Shown one piece after another: positions 1 to 7,762 of a DNA stretch of 32,175 nucleotides. This stretch comes from Pseudomonadota bacterium (GTDB taxonomy: Bacteria > Desulfobacterota > Desulfovibrionia > Desulfovibrionales > Desulfovibrionaceae), in NCBI GenBank assembly GCA_018817515.1, contig JAHIUD010000053.1, forward strand, positions 1 through 32,175. The letters are read 5' to 3'. Numbering within the stretch: position 1 is the stretch's first letter; every line of letters starts with the position of its first letter. The translations under genes and the position numbers were made by a program. The notes under the pieces were generated by a model. That model worked only from the letters and a program-made list of their open reading frames with translations, was not told where the DNA came from and did no database searches.

Positions 1-113
1 CCCTTGAGCACCTCGGCCAGGTCGCGCGTAAGCGGCGTCATATTTTGCCCCAGCCCCGCCAGGCGCGTGAGGCCCGTTGCCAGGCTGGCAATGTTGACTT
101 CAATTTCAATCAT
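1..113 (-). CDS. Phage virion morphogenesis protein, Mu gpG type (N-terminus only)
   Basis: Only the first 37 codons or so are in the window. The start ATG at 113-111 is preceded by a strong AGGAGG about 9 bases upstream. The visible peptide begins MIEIEVNIASLATGLTRL and continues with the N-M-T-P-L-x-R-D-L-A pattern common at the N-terminus of phage virion morphogenesis (Mu gpG, tail completion) proteins. Its position directly after the gpF-like gene matches Mu, where G follows F. The assignment rests on position and a short peptide. Confidence 0.6.
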   Translation of the reverse strand, partial: MIEIEVNIASLATGLTRLAGLGQNMTPLTRDLAEVLK

Positions 114-130
114 GCGTATTTTCCTCCTAG

Positions 131-218
131 ACCCTGTGGGCGTACCCGAAGCCGGTAAGCGGGCTGGAGGGGGGCAACCCCCTTGCAGGTATGCGGTTCA
201 ACTCCGCCCCCACAGGGT
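131..218 (+). other. tRNA-like cloverleaf element between phage genes F and G
   Basis: The ends form a perfect 10-bp stem (131-140 with 209-218). Inside it are three hairpins. A D-arm-like hairpin (145-148 with 160-163) has an 11-base loop containing GG. A long middle hairpin (164-188) contains a G-run, CAA and a C-run. A T-arm-like hairpin (193-196 with 204-207) has the loop TTCAACT, which fits TTCRANY. It is not a canonical tRNA: the acceptor stem is too long, there are extra bases before the D-arm, the anticodon arm is irregular, and CCA is not encoded. The tRNA-like polarity is on the plus strand, opposite to the late phage genes. The minus-strand transcript would also fold into a cloverleaf between the F and G cistrons. 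It overlaps the last base of the gpF stop codon. Confidence 0.5.
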
Positions 219-1576
219 TACTCTTTGGCCCACAGCAGCCGGTATTGCGACTGCGCCAGAGGCCGCGCGTCGACCTCCCCTATCTCCAGCACATTCACCA
301 CCGCGTCGAAGCGCCCCAGCTTCTTCAATCCGCGTGCGTCCTTTGGTCGCATGGGCACGTCCACCACTATTTTGAGCACGTGGCCCCGCTCCTTGGCCGG
401 GCAAACGTACACCAGGTTGACGTTCTCCGTGTCCCACAGAACGGATGTCGCCTCGTCCATGAGGCCTGGCAGGCGCAGCAAGTCCTCTCGCGCCGGGGCT
501 GTGCCCATGAGGTGGTGCTTTGCGCTGTCCGCGTGCAGGATGCGCCGGGCGCTGGCCGTCACCACCTGCACCGGTTCGCCGCCCAGCTCGCGCACGGCCT
601 GGGCCACCTCGCCGCGCATGAAATGCACCACCTGGGCCTGGGCCGTGCCGCCGTGCCGGGTGTCCAGCACGCCGCGCGCAAAGTTCTCCCATGCCGCTTG
701 CCTGGCCGGGTTGCCGTTCAGCGCCTGCACGGCTTGGGCGCGCAAGGATGTGTCCTGCACAAGCGAGAGCCGCCGGGCGCCCTCCATGTCCAGCCCATAG
801 GCTGCCTGGCCGGGGTTGTAGGAAAAGCCGGGGTCGGCCCAGACCGTGGGGGCGTCGGTGGCCGGGCCTGTCTTGTAGCCCGTTACCTGGCGCAGGGTTG
901 CCTCGCCCGTGCGCCGGTCCACCAGCTCCACGTCCCGCGTGACCATGCGGTCCTGGCCAAGTTCCACCACCTGGCCCTCACGCTCCAGGCCAACGTCCGA
1001 AAGCGCTTGCACACGGCAGCGACAGCCCCAGCCGTTGGGCGGGTAGTGGCTGCCCCAGAAGGGGTCGTCAAAGCGGAAGGTGCGGCCGTTGAGCAACCGG
1101 TGCGCAGGGCGGGTGCGCCGGTCCAGCACGGCCACGTAGCGCCACCAGGGCCGGTTGTCCGCGTTCTCCAGCATTTGCTTGTAGCGCCCGGCCATGTATG
1201 CGGTCTGCATGTTCTGGCGGTAGATGAGGTTCAGCCGGGCCGGGCTGCCCATGTTGACGGTCTTCTCCTTGCCGTCCGCCCCCAGCTCCGTGCGCTTGCC
1301 CCACCAGCCCTTGGCTCGCAGCACAGGCTCCAGCTGCTGGCGGAACCACTTGTCCGTCTTGCCCTCGGCCGCCGCCGTTTTAAGGGCACCGCGGATGTCC
1401 CCCAGCACGTCCAGACGGGCCACGCTCGTGACTGTGAAGGCCTTGGCCTGGGCGTTCTGCCAGACCTCCTTCCAGTCGAAGGTTATCTGCGCGCCCTTGG
1501 ACTCCAGGTAGCTTATGGCGTCTTTGGGCGGCAGGCCCAGGGCGTAGGACAGGGACACGCCTTCGGGGATGGCCAC
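218..1576 (-). CDS. Phage head morphogenesis protein, Mu gpF (gp30)/SPP1 gp7 type, with a nuclease-like C-terminal extension
   Basis: This 452-residue protein has the gp7/gpF minor head protein core at about residues 50-190: a helical N-terminus, an arginine-rich R-x-N-L-I-Y-R-Q-N-M-Q-T-A-Y segment near 114-127, and the W-x-C-R-C-R motif near 183-188 typical of the family. Such proteins help scaffold and stabilise the procapsid near the portal. Residues about 340-452 are not part of this core; they resemble the PBECR group of barnase/EndoU/RelE-like domains often fused to phage head proteins. The start is GTG at 1576, four bases from the portal stop, with a GAGGGG ribosome site. The position after the DUF935 portal is exactly as in Mu. 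The core is a confident call; the tail domain is less so. Confidence 0.85.
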   Translation of the reverse strand: MAIPEGVSLSYALGLPPKDAISYLESKGAQITFDWKEVWQNAQAKAFTVTSVARLDVLGDIRGALKTAAAEGKTDKWFRQQLEPVLRAKGWWGKRTELGADGKEKTVNMGSPARLNLIYRQNMQTAYMAGRYKQMLENADNRPWWRYVAVLDRRTRPAHRLLNGRTFRFDDPFWGSHYPPNGWGCRCRVQALSDVGLEREGQVVELGQDRMVTRDVELVDRRTGEATLRQVTGYKTGPATDAPTVWADPGFSYNPGQAAYGLDMEGARRLSLVQDTSLRAQAVQALNGNPARQAAWENFARGVLDTRHGGTAQAQVVHFMRGEVAQAVRELGGEPVQVVTASARRILHADSAKHHLMGTAPAREDLLRLPGLMDEATSVLWDTENVNLVYVCPAKERGHVLKIVVDVPMRPKDARGLKKLGRFDAVVNVLEIGEVDARPLAQSQYRLLWAKE

Positions 1577-1579
1577 AAG

Positions 1580-3187
1580 CTACCCCTCGGCCTGCGCCGA
1601 CATGCGGCCCCAGACCTCGGCCAGGAACATGGCGCGGGCCAGCAGCTCCTCCATGTCGCGGGTGTCCAGGCGCGGGTAGTGGTCGGCCAACACGGCCAGC
1701 AGTTCGTCCGGTGTCTTGCCGTCCTTCAGCTCCGCCACCAGGCTTGCGGTCAGCGCCTCGGCTGCCTTCTGCCAGGTGGCGGCCGGAACCGTTGCGGCGT
1801 CCAGGGCGTCCTGGTCCGGGAAGCTCACGTGGCCATCTTCGCCAGCCGTTAGCGCGGTGGTGGCCGTCTTGTTCTCCGACGGGGGGGCGGTGGTGAGATG
1901 CAACACGGGCTCGTCACCCTCGGGCAGGGGGATGCCCGCCTTCTCATGCGCCCAGGCCTCGGGGATGCGCATCACCTGCACCAGCTTGGGCAGGGCCTCG
2001 GCCAGTTCTTTCAGGTCCGCCTGATCCGAGATGTCGAAAACAAAATAAGGCAGCAAAGCCGGGTCGCTCACGCCCTGGTTCAGCACGGCCAGAGGCAGCA
2101 GCAGCTGCTGGGTGATGCTGGAGGCAATCTGCCGGGCGTCGCTGGCCATGATGTCGCGGCGCACCTCGTCGTGAATCTTGCCCAGGGCGTTGGTGCTGCT
2201 CTTGCCGTCGGCCTGGCTGGTCAGGGTGCCGCCCAAGATGGCCTTACTCTGGCCGCGTTCGCAGTGGTCGAGCATGGCCTCGAAGGGTTTTTCGCTGCCC
2301 TTGGCCGCCTCCTTGAAATCAATGACCATGCCCTCGGGGATGATGCCTGCCGCGTCGTGGCCGATGGCCTGAATGGCCCGGCGCAGGGCGGCCTTGTCCT
2401 CCGGCTGGGCCGTGGTGGGATAGGTGCCCACGCGCAGGGGCAGGCCGTGGATCTCCAGGAACTCGGCGAAGTCGCCGCGTGCATAGCCCTTCAGCAGGAA
2501 GGTCCACACCAGCACCCGAAACAGCCCCGTGCGCGCCAGCCAGCCGGACTTGCTGCGGTGGCGGTGCAACACCCAGCCCAGGGGCTGGAGCGCCTGCCCC
2601 TCCATGCTGCCGTCGCGCAGGCGCAAGGTATTGGCGTCGCCGCCCAGGTGCGGCGGCAATAGCTGAAACCAGGTCTGCGGCCGGTGGTGCAGGCACATGG
2701 GCACATGCACGCGGCCATCGTAACCCCACTCTATCTCCAGGGCCGCGAAGCCGGGGCCTATGGCGTCGGCGAGGTCCAGCACCATATCCTCAAAATCCGG
2801 CATGGTGTCGAACTGCTCACGCACGGCCTCGGCTATGGCCACGGCCCGCTTGTCTGGATTCTTCGGCGTGCCCGAGCCCTTGCCGGGCATGATGCTCCAC
2901 TGCAAGCCCAAAAGCGCCCGGCGGCGCTTAGAAAGCTCGGCATGGATATGCTCGTCGCGGTCTTCAATGTCCGCAAACAGGTTGAACATGTCCAGGATGT
3001 CGCCCGAGTCCGCGTTGGCCAGGATTTGGTTCAGCCGCTTGGGCGTCAGGCCGCCCGTCAGGCTGGCAAGAAACTCGCTGCGCAGCAGGGCCAAGGCCTC
3101 GGACTGCATGTCGCCAGATGAGCCGGAGCCGCTCTTGCGGAAGTTGGTCACAGCGGCCTTGAGCCTATCAATAATCGTCGTCGTCAT
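1580..3187 (-). CDS. Phage portal protein, DUF935 family (Mu gp29-like)
   Basis: The 535-residue protein has the DUF935 pattern: an N-terminal helix, a segment with LTPKRLNQILANADSGDI near residues 45-62, and D-R-D-E-H-I-H-A-E-L-S-K-R-R at about 75-88. The latter is the familiar 'each item has one or more partners' helix of Mu-type portals. Twelve copies would form the ring through which DNA enters the head and to which the terminase docks. The ATG at 3187 has GGAG about 8 bases upstream and overlaps the end of the terminase gene by 20 bases, so the two are probably translationally coupled. Its size and place between gp28-like and gp30-like genes fit Mu. Confidence 0.9.
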   Translation of the reverse strand: MTTTIIDRLKAAVTNFRKSGSGSSGDMQSEALALLRSEFLASLTGGLTPKRLNQILANADSGDILDMFNLFADIEDRDEHIHAELSKRRRALLGLQWSIMPGKGSGTPKNPDKRAVAIAEAVREQFDTMPDFEDMVLDLADAIGPGFAALEIEWGYDGRVHVPMCLHHRPQTWFQLLPPHLGGDANTLRLRDGSMEGQALQPLGWVLHRHRSKSGWLARTGLFRVLVWTFLLKGYARGDFAEFLEIHGLPLRVGTYPTTAQPEDKAALRRAIQAIGHDAAGIIPEGMVIDFKEAAKGSEKPFEAMLDHCERGQSKAILGGTLTSQADGKSSTNALGKIHDEVRRDIMASDARQIASSITQQLLLPLAVLNQGVSDPALLPYFVFDISDQADLKELAEALPKLVQVMRIPEAWAHEKAGIPLPEGDEPVLHLTTAPPSENKTATTALTAGEDGHVSFPDQDALDAATVPAATWQKAAEALTASLVAELKDGKTPDELLAVLADHYPRLDTRDMEELLARAMFLAEVWGRMSAQAEG

Positions 3188-4820
3188 TGTTACCGCTCCA
3201 GAGGTTGCGCGAGTTGGGGCCGGAATCCTTGGGTACCGGGTCGAAGGCCATGGTCACGAAACCGCCCACGGCGACCTCCCACAGCATGTGCGTGGCGTCC
3301 GGGCCGTCGTCGTGGTCGGCCAGGGGGAAGTGGCGGAACTGCTCAATGAGCGTGCGCTGGGAGGGGTGCAGGCGAATGCGCCCCTGGGCGAAGTACGGGT
3401 GCAGGCTCTCAATGCGCAGGGCCTTGTCCGCATGAGGCACCACGCCCTTGGCCGGAATGACCATGCGCCGCTCCGTGGCGCGGCGGATCAGCTCCGTGCG
3501 CAGGAACTCCTGGAACTGCACGGCCTCCACCGCCCACAAGAGGCAGCGGTACTGCGCGTGCATGGCCAGCACGTCTTCGATGATGCGGTCAGGCAGGCGC
3601 TTTTTGATGCTGGCCTCCACGACATCCAGGGTGCTGGTGTCGCGGCACCAGCCGCCCACCAGGATGGCCGAGGGGTCACGGCTCTTGCCCTTCTTGCCGA
3701 GCGACGGGTCCACCGCGCCGAAGAACAGCCAATCGCGGCGGATGTCCACCCAAAAGGTGAGAACCTGGGCAAAGGGCGCGTTGTCGCCCGCCAGGGGGTC
3801 ATTCTGCTGCTCGCTGTCAAAGGCGTCGTGGCCGTCGCGTGCGCGCTTGAACATGAGCTTGTAGAGCGGACGGGCGGACGGCCAGGAGACCGAGGCCCCG
3901 GCGTCCATGTCCGCCGCGCGCTCCTGGTAAAAGGCCAGGGCGGCGGCCTCGCCCTCGTTCAGCAGGGTTTCTTCCCAGGCGTCCCACAGGTCCATGCGGT
4001 CCGGCCACTGGAGGATGGCCCGGAAGCGCTTGTGCCGCCACAGGGGGTCGTTCAGCAACCGGGACAGCACGGAATCGTAGTGCAGCACGGTGCCGATGAT
4101 GAACACGTCCATGGTGTCGCCCGCTTCGCCGAGCGAAAGCACGGTGCGGCGCAGCCAGCCTTCCAGCTTGTCGCGCTGTTCCGGGCTCTTCACGTTCTCG
4201 TCGTTCTCCAGGTCGTCGCAGATGACCAGGTCCGGGCGGTGCGGGCCATGGCGCAAGCCGCGCATGCGCTTGCCCGCGCCAAAGGCTTGCAGCTTCACGT
4301 TGCCGGTGGTGATGACAACGCCCGCGTTCCACACGCGGCCCTGGCCGGTGTGCTCCGGGAAGTCCAGCGCCAGGCGCGGGTTGGAATCAAGCTCCGCTTT
4401 TAGCGACTCCAGCTGGGCGGCCGCCTGCTCAAAGGCGTCGGCGATCTCCAGGATGTAGCGCTTGCGGCCGGTGAGGGCGCACCAGATGGCGAATTGCAGG
4501 CCCACAACGGTGGACTTGGCCTCGCCGCGCGGGGCGGCCACGGCCAGGCGCTGGCCCTCGGGCAGGTCCACCAGGCCGGGCAGGGTTTCGTCCAGCCAGG
4601 TGTGCAGGATGCTATCGCCGTACTTGACGTAGTGCGGGAAATAGGTACGCCTGAAGAACGCGAAGTCGCCCTGCACGCGCTCCCGGCGTTGGCGCGAGGC
4701 CGCCGGGTCCGGCGCAAAGCCGGAGCACTCGGCCTCTATCTGCTGGCGCAGAGAGGAGGCCAGCTCGGCCAGCTCCTTCAAAAAGTCCTTTGTGCCGAAT
4801 GCGGCCTTTGTATTGGCCAT
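3168..4820 (-). CDS. terL: Phage terminase large subunit (Mu gp28-like)
   Basis: This 550-residue packaging motor subunit has an ATPase half with the Walker A-like APRGEAKST at residues 96-104 and Walker B PDLVICDDLEND at 196-207. A C-terminal RNase H-like nuclease half has candidate metal ligands D371 (AVDPSLG), E432 (WAVEAVQF) and D504/D508 (DHDDGPDATH). It cuts and pumps phage DNA into the procapsid through the portal. The DUF1804 gene just upstream is the probable partner, and the portal follows directly. The last residues are an unusual acid run, NNDDDDY, within the 20-base overlap with the portal gene. All expected motifs are present. Confidence 0.93.
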   Translation of the reverse strand: MANTKAAFGTKDFLKELAELASSLRQQIEAECSGFAPDPAASRQRRERVQGDFAFFRRTYFPHYVKYGDSILHTWLDETLPGLVDLPEGQRLAVAAPRGEAKSTVVGLQFAIWCALTGRKRYILEIADAFEQAAAQLESLKAELDSNPRLALDFPEHTGQGRVWNAGVVITTGNVKLQAFGAGKRMRGLRHGPHRPDLVICDDLENDENVKSPEQRDKLEGWLRRTVLSLGEAGDTMDVFIIGTVLHYDSVLSRLLNDPLWRHKRFRAILQWPDRMDLWDAWEETLLNEGEAAALAFYQERAADMDAGASVSWPSARPLYKLMFKRARDGHDAFDSEQQNDPLAGDNAPFAQVLTFWVDIRRDWLFFGAVDPSLGKKGKSRDPSAILVGGWCRDTSTLDVVEASIKKRLPDRIIEDVLAMHAQYRCLLWAVEAVQFQEFLRTELIRRATERRMVIPAKGVVPHADKALRIESLHPYFAQGRIRLHPSQRTLIEQFRHFPLADHDDGPDATHMLWEVAVGGFVTMAFDPVPKDSGPNSRNLWSGNNDDDDY

Positions 4821-4823
4821 GGG

Positions 4824-5318
4824 CTACTCCTTGGCCAGCACTTCGCCGAAGGGCTCCAGAATCTCCACAAAGGCGCTCGCATGTTGGGGGAAGCGCTCGC
4901 GGATGAAGTCGGACAGGCGGTTGACCACGGTCAGGGCCGTGGCCAGCTTGTTTGTTTCCGGCAGCACTCGTTTACTTGCCGACACGGTTTTGTTGAAGCT
5001 GTCGGCCAGGCTGGCCAGCATATCCACCTTGGCCGCCGCGCCCAGCTCCGGGTTGGTGTTGATCTCGTCCATGAGGGCCTTGTGCTGGACCACATAGTCC
5101 GCCAGCATCTGCCGGGCCACGTTCTCCATGCCCTCGCCCGCCAGCAGGGTGGCCGCACGCAGCTTGTCCCAATCCTCGCCCGCCGCACGCGCCAGGCGCT
5201 TCCAGCGCGCCGCAGTGCTGTGCGGCACGCCCGCCTTGTCCGCCGCAATTTCCAGCGGCAGGCGGTCATGTACATAGGCCGCGCGCAGGGCCTGGCGCTT
5301 GCCGTCCTTGTGTGCCAC
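4824..5318 (-). CDS. DUF1804 family protein (Mu gp27-like), probable small terminase component
   Basis: The 164-residue protein has an N-terminal helix-turn-helix (residues about 18-45, LPLEIAADKAGVPHSTAARW) followed by a long helical body, as in DUF1804/Mu gp27 proteins. By position immediately before the large terminase, and by the DNA-binding fold, it is the best candidate for the small terminase role of recognising packaging DNA. That role is inferred from genome order rather than shown by a motif. The start is GTG at 5318, close behind the previous stop. Confidence 0.8.
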   Translation of the reverse strand: MAHKDGKRQALRAAYVHDRLPLEIAADKAGVPHSTAARWKRLARAAGEDWDKLRAATLLAGEGMENVARQMLADYVVQHKALMDEINTNPELGAAAKVDMLASLADSFNKTVSASKRVLPETNKLATALTVVNRLSDFIRERFPQHASAFVEILEPFGEVLAKE

Positions 5319-5321
5319 GGC

Positions 5322-5669
5322 CTAGCCCCCCATCTTTCCGCGTATCAGGTTCAGGCCCAGGGCCATCATGTCATTAACGCCTGGCTCGGGGCGTTTAACG
5401 CCTGGCGTCACCGCGCGCCCGGCGGCCACATCGGCCCCGCGCGAGGTCAGGCGCGCCACGGTTACCTCCGCCACGGCGCTCAACTCCAGCAGCCCCTGTT
5501 CGGCCAGCCAGGCCAGCTCCGTGGCCAGCTGGTCCGTGCTCATGGCGTGGCCCACGGCCTCCAGGCCGTGGCGCAGCACAAAGGCGTTGAGAGTATATTC
5601 CGGCGCGGCGGAAAGCAGGCGCAGAATGACCAGGCGACGGTCCTCGGAAAGCAGCTGGGGGAAGTTCAT
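5322..5669 (-). CDS. Mu gp26-like protein (VpaChn25_0724 family), winged-helix fold
   Basis: This 115-residue protein starts MNFPQLLSEDRRLVILRLL, the typical opening of the gp26/VpaChn25_0724 family, and contains a winged-helix-like region (residues about 10-75) with H-A-M-S-T-D-Q-L-A-T-E-L-x-W-L as recognition segment. Its role is unknown; in Mu-like genomes it always lies between the gp25-like and gp27-like genes, as here. Its ATG overlaps the upstream stop as ATGA, implying coupled translation. The 3' third is low in complexity and looks disordered. Confidence 0.8.
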   Translation of the reverse strand: MNFPQLLSEDRRLVILRLLSAAPEYTLNAFVLRHGLEAVGHAMSTDQLATELAWLAEQGLLELSAVAEVTVARLTSRGADVAAGRAVTPGVKRPEPGVNDMMALGLNLIRGKMGG

Positions 5670-6028
5670 CTGGCCCCCCGCACGTGGTGTTCCAGAAGCA
5701 GGTTGAGGGGCCGCTCAATGCGCTGCATCAGCTCGGCCTGGCCCTGGACCGTGGCCATGACGGCCTTGATGCTGCCCTCGATCTCCGCCAGCTGCACGGC
5801 CATGGCCTGCACCTCGTCAGCATCGGGCAGGGCCTTCTGCGCCTGCTCAAGTTTGGTCTGAGCCTGTTCAAGTCCCGTTTGCTTTTTGCCCAGCGCCTGG
5901 CACTGCGCGTCGCAATGAGTGCGGGCCACAAACTGTTTGCGCAGACTCCACAGCCCCCACATGATCAAGCCCTGGATGATGAGCAGGATTGCGGACGAGA
6001 GCCGGACGAGCATTTCCCACCAGTCCAT
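5666..6028 (-). CDS. DUF2730 family membrane/coiled-coil protein (Mu gp25-like)
   Basis: About 120 residues starting MDWWEMLVRLSSAILL. One transmembrane helix at about residues 8-28 is followed by a charged coiled coil with near-repeats (Q-T-G-L-E-Q-A-Q-T-K-L-E-Q-A-Q), and the end is short and basic. This is the DUF2730/Mu gp25 layout. The function is not established. The ATG at 6028 shares bases with the stop of the Rz gene (TAATG), which supports this start over the longer open frame upstream. Confidence 0.8.
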   Translation of the reverse strand: MDWWEMLVRLSSAILLIIQGLIMWGLWSLRKQFVARTHCDAQCQALGKKQTGLEQAQTKLEQAQKALPDADEVQAMAVQLAEIEGSIKAVMATVQGQAELMQRIERPLNLLLEHHVRGAR

Positions 6029-6666
6029 TAGCGGGCCTCCATGGGTAGGGTTGGGGCGTTTGTGGTTTGCGGCAGGCCCTGCGCCCATTTGATGAGCGCC
6101 AGGTACTTGGCCTTGATGTCGCGGCACAGCAGGGCGTTGTCGCGGTGCGTTATCTGCACGTCCTCGGGCGTCACTCCGCCCTGTTGAAATTCCCCGGCTT
6201 CAGCGGCCGGAATTCCTGCGGCTTCTCCAGCAGCGCCGGGGGCGGCGGCGGGGTCGCCACCAGCACCGTAGCCGAAGCCGAGGGCTTCGTTGTACAGCCC
6301 CACCCAGCCAGGGCCAAAAGTGCAGCGACCATCAACAGCGGCAACAGAACGCGACGCATCTTCAATCCTCCGGTTGGTGATTTTCTTGCCTTGTTCCGAA
6401 ATGGTCATGCGGGCGGCGGCCAGCTCCCCGGCCAGCTTGTCGCGGCGGATGATCTCCGCGTCCACGATGCGCCGGGCGGTGTCGCTGGCCAGGCGGTTGG
6501 CCGTCTCCTGTGCGGCTTTGAGTTCGGCGACCTGCGCCTTGCCCAGGGCCTCGGCCTTGGAGTAGCCGTCGTGGCGGCCGAAGACGTAGCAGCCCAGCAG
6601 GGCCAGCACGATGGCCAGGGCAATGGCCGCCTTGCGGTAGGGGGAAGTGGGGTCAAAGGAAATCAT
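6028..6666 (-). CDS. Rz: Rz-like inner-membrane spanin subunit (contains nested Rz1)
   Basis: About 212 residues. One N-terminal membrane anchor (residues about 14-31, AAIALAIVLALLGCYVFG) is followed by a long periplasmic helix rich in A, E, K and R. This is the i-spanin layout that pairs with an outer-membrane lipoprotein to fuse inner and outer membranes at the last step of lysis. The ATG at 6666 overlaps the end of the transglycosylase gene. The C-terminal part, beyond the helix, is unusually long and Gly/Ala-rich where it overlaps the nested Rz1 frame (6171-6359), as expected when a second frame constrains the sequence. Confidence 0.8.
   Translation of the reverse strand: MISFDPTSPYRKAAIALAIVLALLGCYVFGRHDGYSKAEALGKAQVAELKAAQETANRLASDTARRIVDAEIIRRDKLAGELAAARMTISEQGKKITNRRIEDASRSVAAVDGRCTFGPGWVGLYNEALGFGYGAGGDPAAAPGAAGEAAGIPAAEAGEFQQGGVTPEDVQITHRDNALLCRDIKAKYLALIKWAQGLPQTTNAPTLPMEAR
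6171..6359 (-). CDS. Rz1: Rz1-like outer-membrane spanin lipoprotein, nested inside Rz in another frame
   Basis: A 62-residue peptide begins MRRVLLPLLMVAALLALAG. It is a basic N-terminus plus hydrophobic signal ending at a Cys (A-G-W-G-C, a weak lipobox), followed by a short proline-rich segment with five consecutive prolines. Small, Cys-lipidated, proline-rich and fully embedded in the Rz gene: these are the defining traits of Rz1. The ATG at 6359 has GGAGG 7 bases upstream, much better than a TTG two codons earlier. With Rz it should form the spanin complex. The W at -2 of the lipobox is atypical. Confidence 0.82.
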   Translation of the reverse strand: MRRVLLPLLMVAALLALAGWGCTTKPSASATVLVATPPPPPALLEKPQEFRPLKPGNFNRAE

Positions 6667-7352
6667 CGGGCCACCTCGCAAAGGATGCCCGGCCCCCAGG
6701 CTAGGTACTTGGGTTGCCGTTTGAACAGGATCGCGGGCGCGTAGTGCGCGTTCTCGCGCTTGGCTGCAATGGAGCGCCCAGCATTAACGCTGGCGACGCT
6801 TTGCCAGAGGCCGGGGTCCAGGCCCTGGGCCTTGGCTTTGGCCTGGTCCCGCCATACCCAGCCCAGCCCGCCATTGTAGGCCATGAGCGTTAGCGCCCAG
6901 GCGTCGCATTGAGTGGCAGGGGGAGTGGCCGCGCGGATGCGCTTCAGGTTGGCCAGGTCGTAGGCGCACAGCGCGCGGATGGCCCAGCCGGGGTTGGTGG
7001 GGCTGGCGGGGCCGAGGTCCGGGCGGCTGCGCCCCATGTCCCTGGCCGTCAGCGGCATGAACTGGCCCAGGCCGCGTGCGCCCACGGGGCTGACGGCCTC
7101 GGGGTTCCACCCGGATTCCTGTTCCACCTGCGCGGCGAACACGGCCACCGGGGCACCCAGCCCGGCCTCCACGCGGGCGGCGCGGATGACCTCGGAACGG
7201 TAACGGAGCGCGGCGGCGGGGATGGATTCGGCGTGGGCGACCCCCGCACCGAGCAGGGCTCCGAACATGGCTCCAAAGAGGAGCGCCAAGAATCCGAGTA
7301 CAACCAGCTCGCCCACCTCGACCCAGAAACCCCGCAGTGCAGGAGTGCTCAT
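6663..7352 (-). CDS. Lytic transglycosylase endolysin (SLT family) with N-terminal signal anchor
   Basis: The 229-residue protein begins MSTPALRGFW after a strong AGGAGG. A hydrophobic, Gly/Ala-rich N-terminal segment (about 15-41, ending V-A-H-A) could be a cleaved signal or a signal-arrest-release anchor. The catalytic SLT motif follows: E79 in QVEQESGWNP, then the GARGLGQFMP segment at 91-100 and the L-M-A-Y-N-G-G motif near 175. It would cleave peptidoglycan between MurNAc and GlcNAc during host lysis. The holin-like gene lies just upstream and the spanins just downstream, forming a complete lysis cassette. Confidence 0.88.
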   Translation of the reverse strand: MSTPALRGFWVEVGELVVLGFLALLFGAMFGALLGAGVAHAESIPAAALRYRSEVIRAARVEAGLGAPVAVFAAQVEQESGWNPEAVSPVGARGLGQFMPLTARDMGRSRPDLGPASPTNPGWAIRALCAYDLANLKRIRAATPPATQCDAWALTLMAYNGGLGWVWRDQAKAKAQGLDPGLWQSVASVNAGRSIAAKRENAHYAPAILFKRQPKYLAWGPGILCEVAR

Positions 7353-7360
7353 AGCCCCTC

Positions 7361-7732
7361 CTACAGTGCCAGGGCCACGCCCAGCATGGACGCGCCCACG
7401 ATGAAGGCCCGGCGGGCGCAGGCCGCGATGAAGAGCCAATGGCAGCCGCAGGCCAGGCTGTGGTCCGGCGCGCTCTCCTTGAAGTCCAGCTCATCGCGCC
7501 AAGGCTTGGCCAGGTAGCCGGAGGGCTTGGCGTAGGGGAACAGGCTCACGTCGAGCATGTAGCCGCCGCAGCCGCCCATGAGCACCCCGGCCAGCTTGTA
7601 CATGAGCACCGGGGCCTGGTGCGGGGCCACGGCGGCTACCACGAGGATGAGCACGTTGGCCAGGATGTTGGGCAGGGTCATGCGCGGGGCGCGTTTGCGC
7701 AGCCACGCGGGCATGGACTTGATCTTGTTCAC
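7361..7732 (-). CDS. Putative holin, phage_holin_2_3-type membrane protein
   Basis: The 123-residue protein has transmembrane segments near residues 20-37, 42-62 and 104-123. The N-terminal W-L-R-K-R-A-P-x-x-T-L-x-N-x-L-A-N-V-L-I-L-V-V-A pattern and the following L-F-P-Y-A-x-P-x-G-Y-L motif match the putative 2/3-transmembrane holin family of Mu-like phages. The start is GTG at 7732 with AGGAGG 8 bases upstream. It is the first gene after a strong terminator, so it probably opens the late transcript. Function is inferred from family resemblance and the adjacent endolysin. Confidence 0.75.
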   Translation of the reverse strand: MNKIKSMPAWLRKRAPRMTLPNILANVLILVVAAVAPHQAPVLMYKLAGVLMGGCGGYMLDVSLFPYAKPSGYLAKPWRDELDFKESAPDHSLACGCHWLFIAACARRAFIVGASMLGVALAL

Positions 7733-7762
7733 GGGGTTGCCTCCTGTGTTCTGGAGGCGAAG

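Noticed and set aside
131-218. Calling the F-G element a functional tRNA
   Set aside because: The acceptor stem is 10 bp, extra bases precede the D-arm, the anticodon arm does not fit and CCA is not encoded; kept as tRNA-like only.
191-1852. Plus-strand open frame of 553 codons opposite the gpF-like gene
   Set aside because: No recognised motif and His/Gln/Ala-rich shadow composition; the minus strand holds the gpF and portal genes expected in this order.
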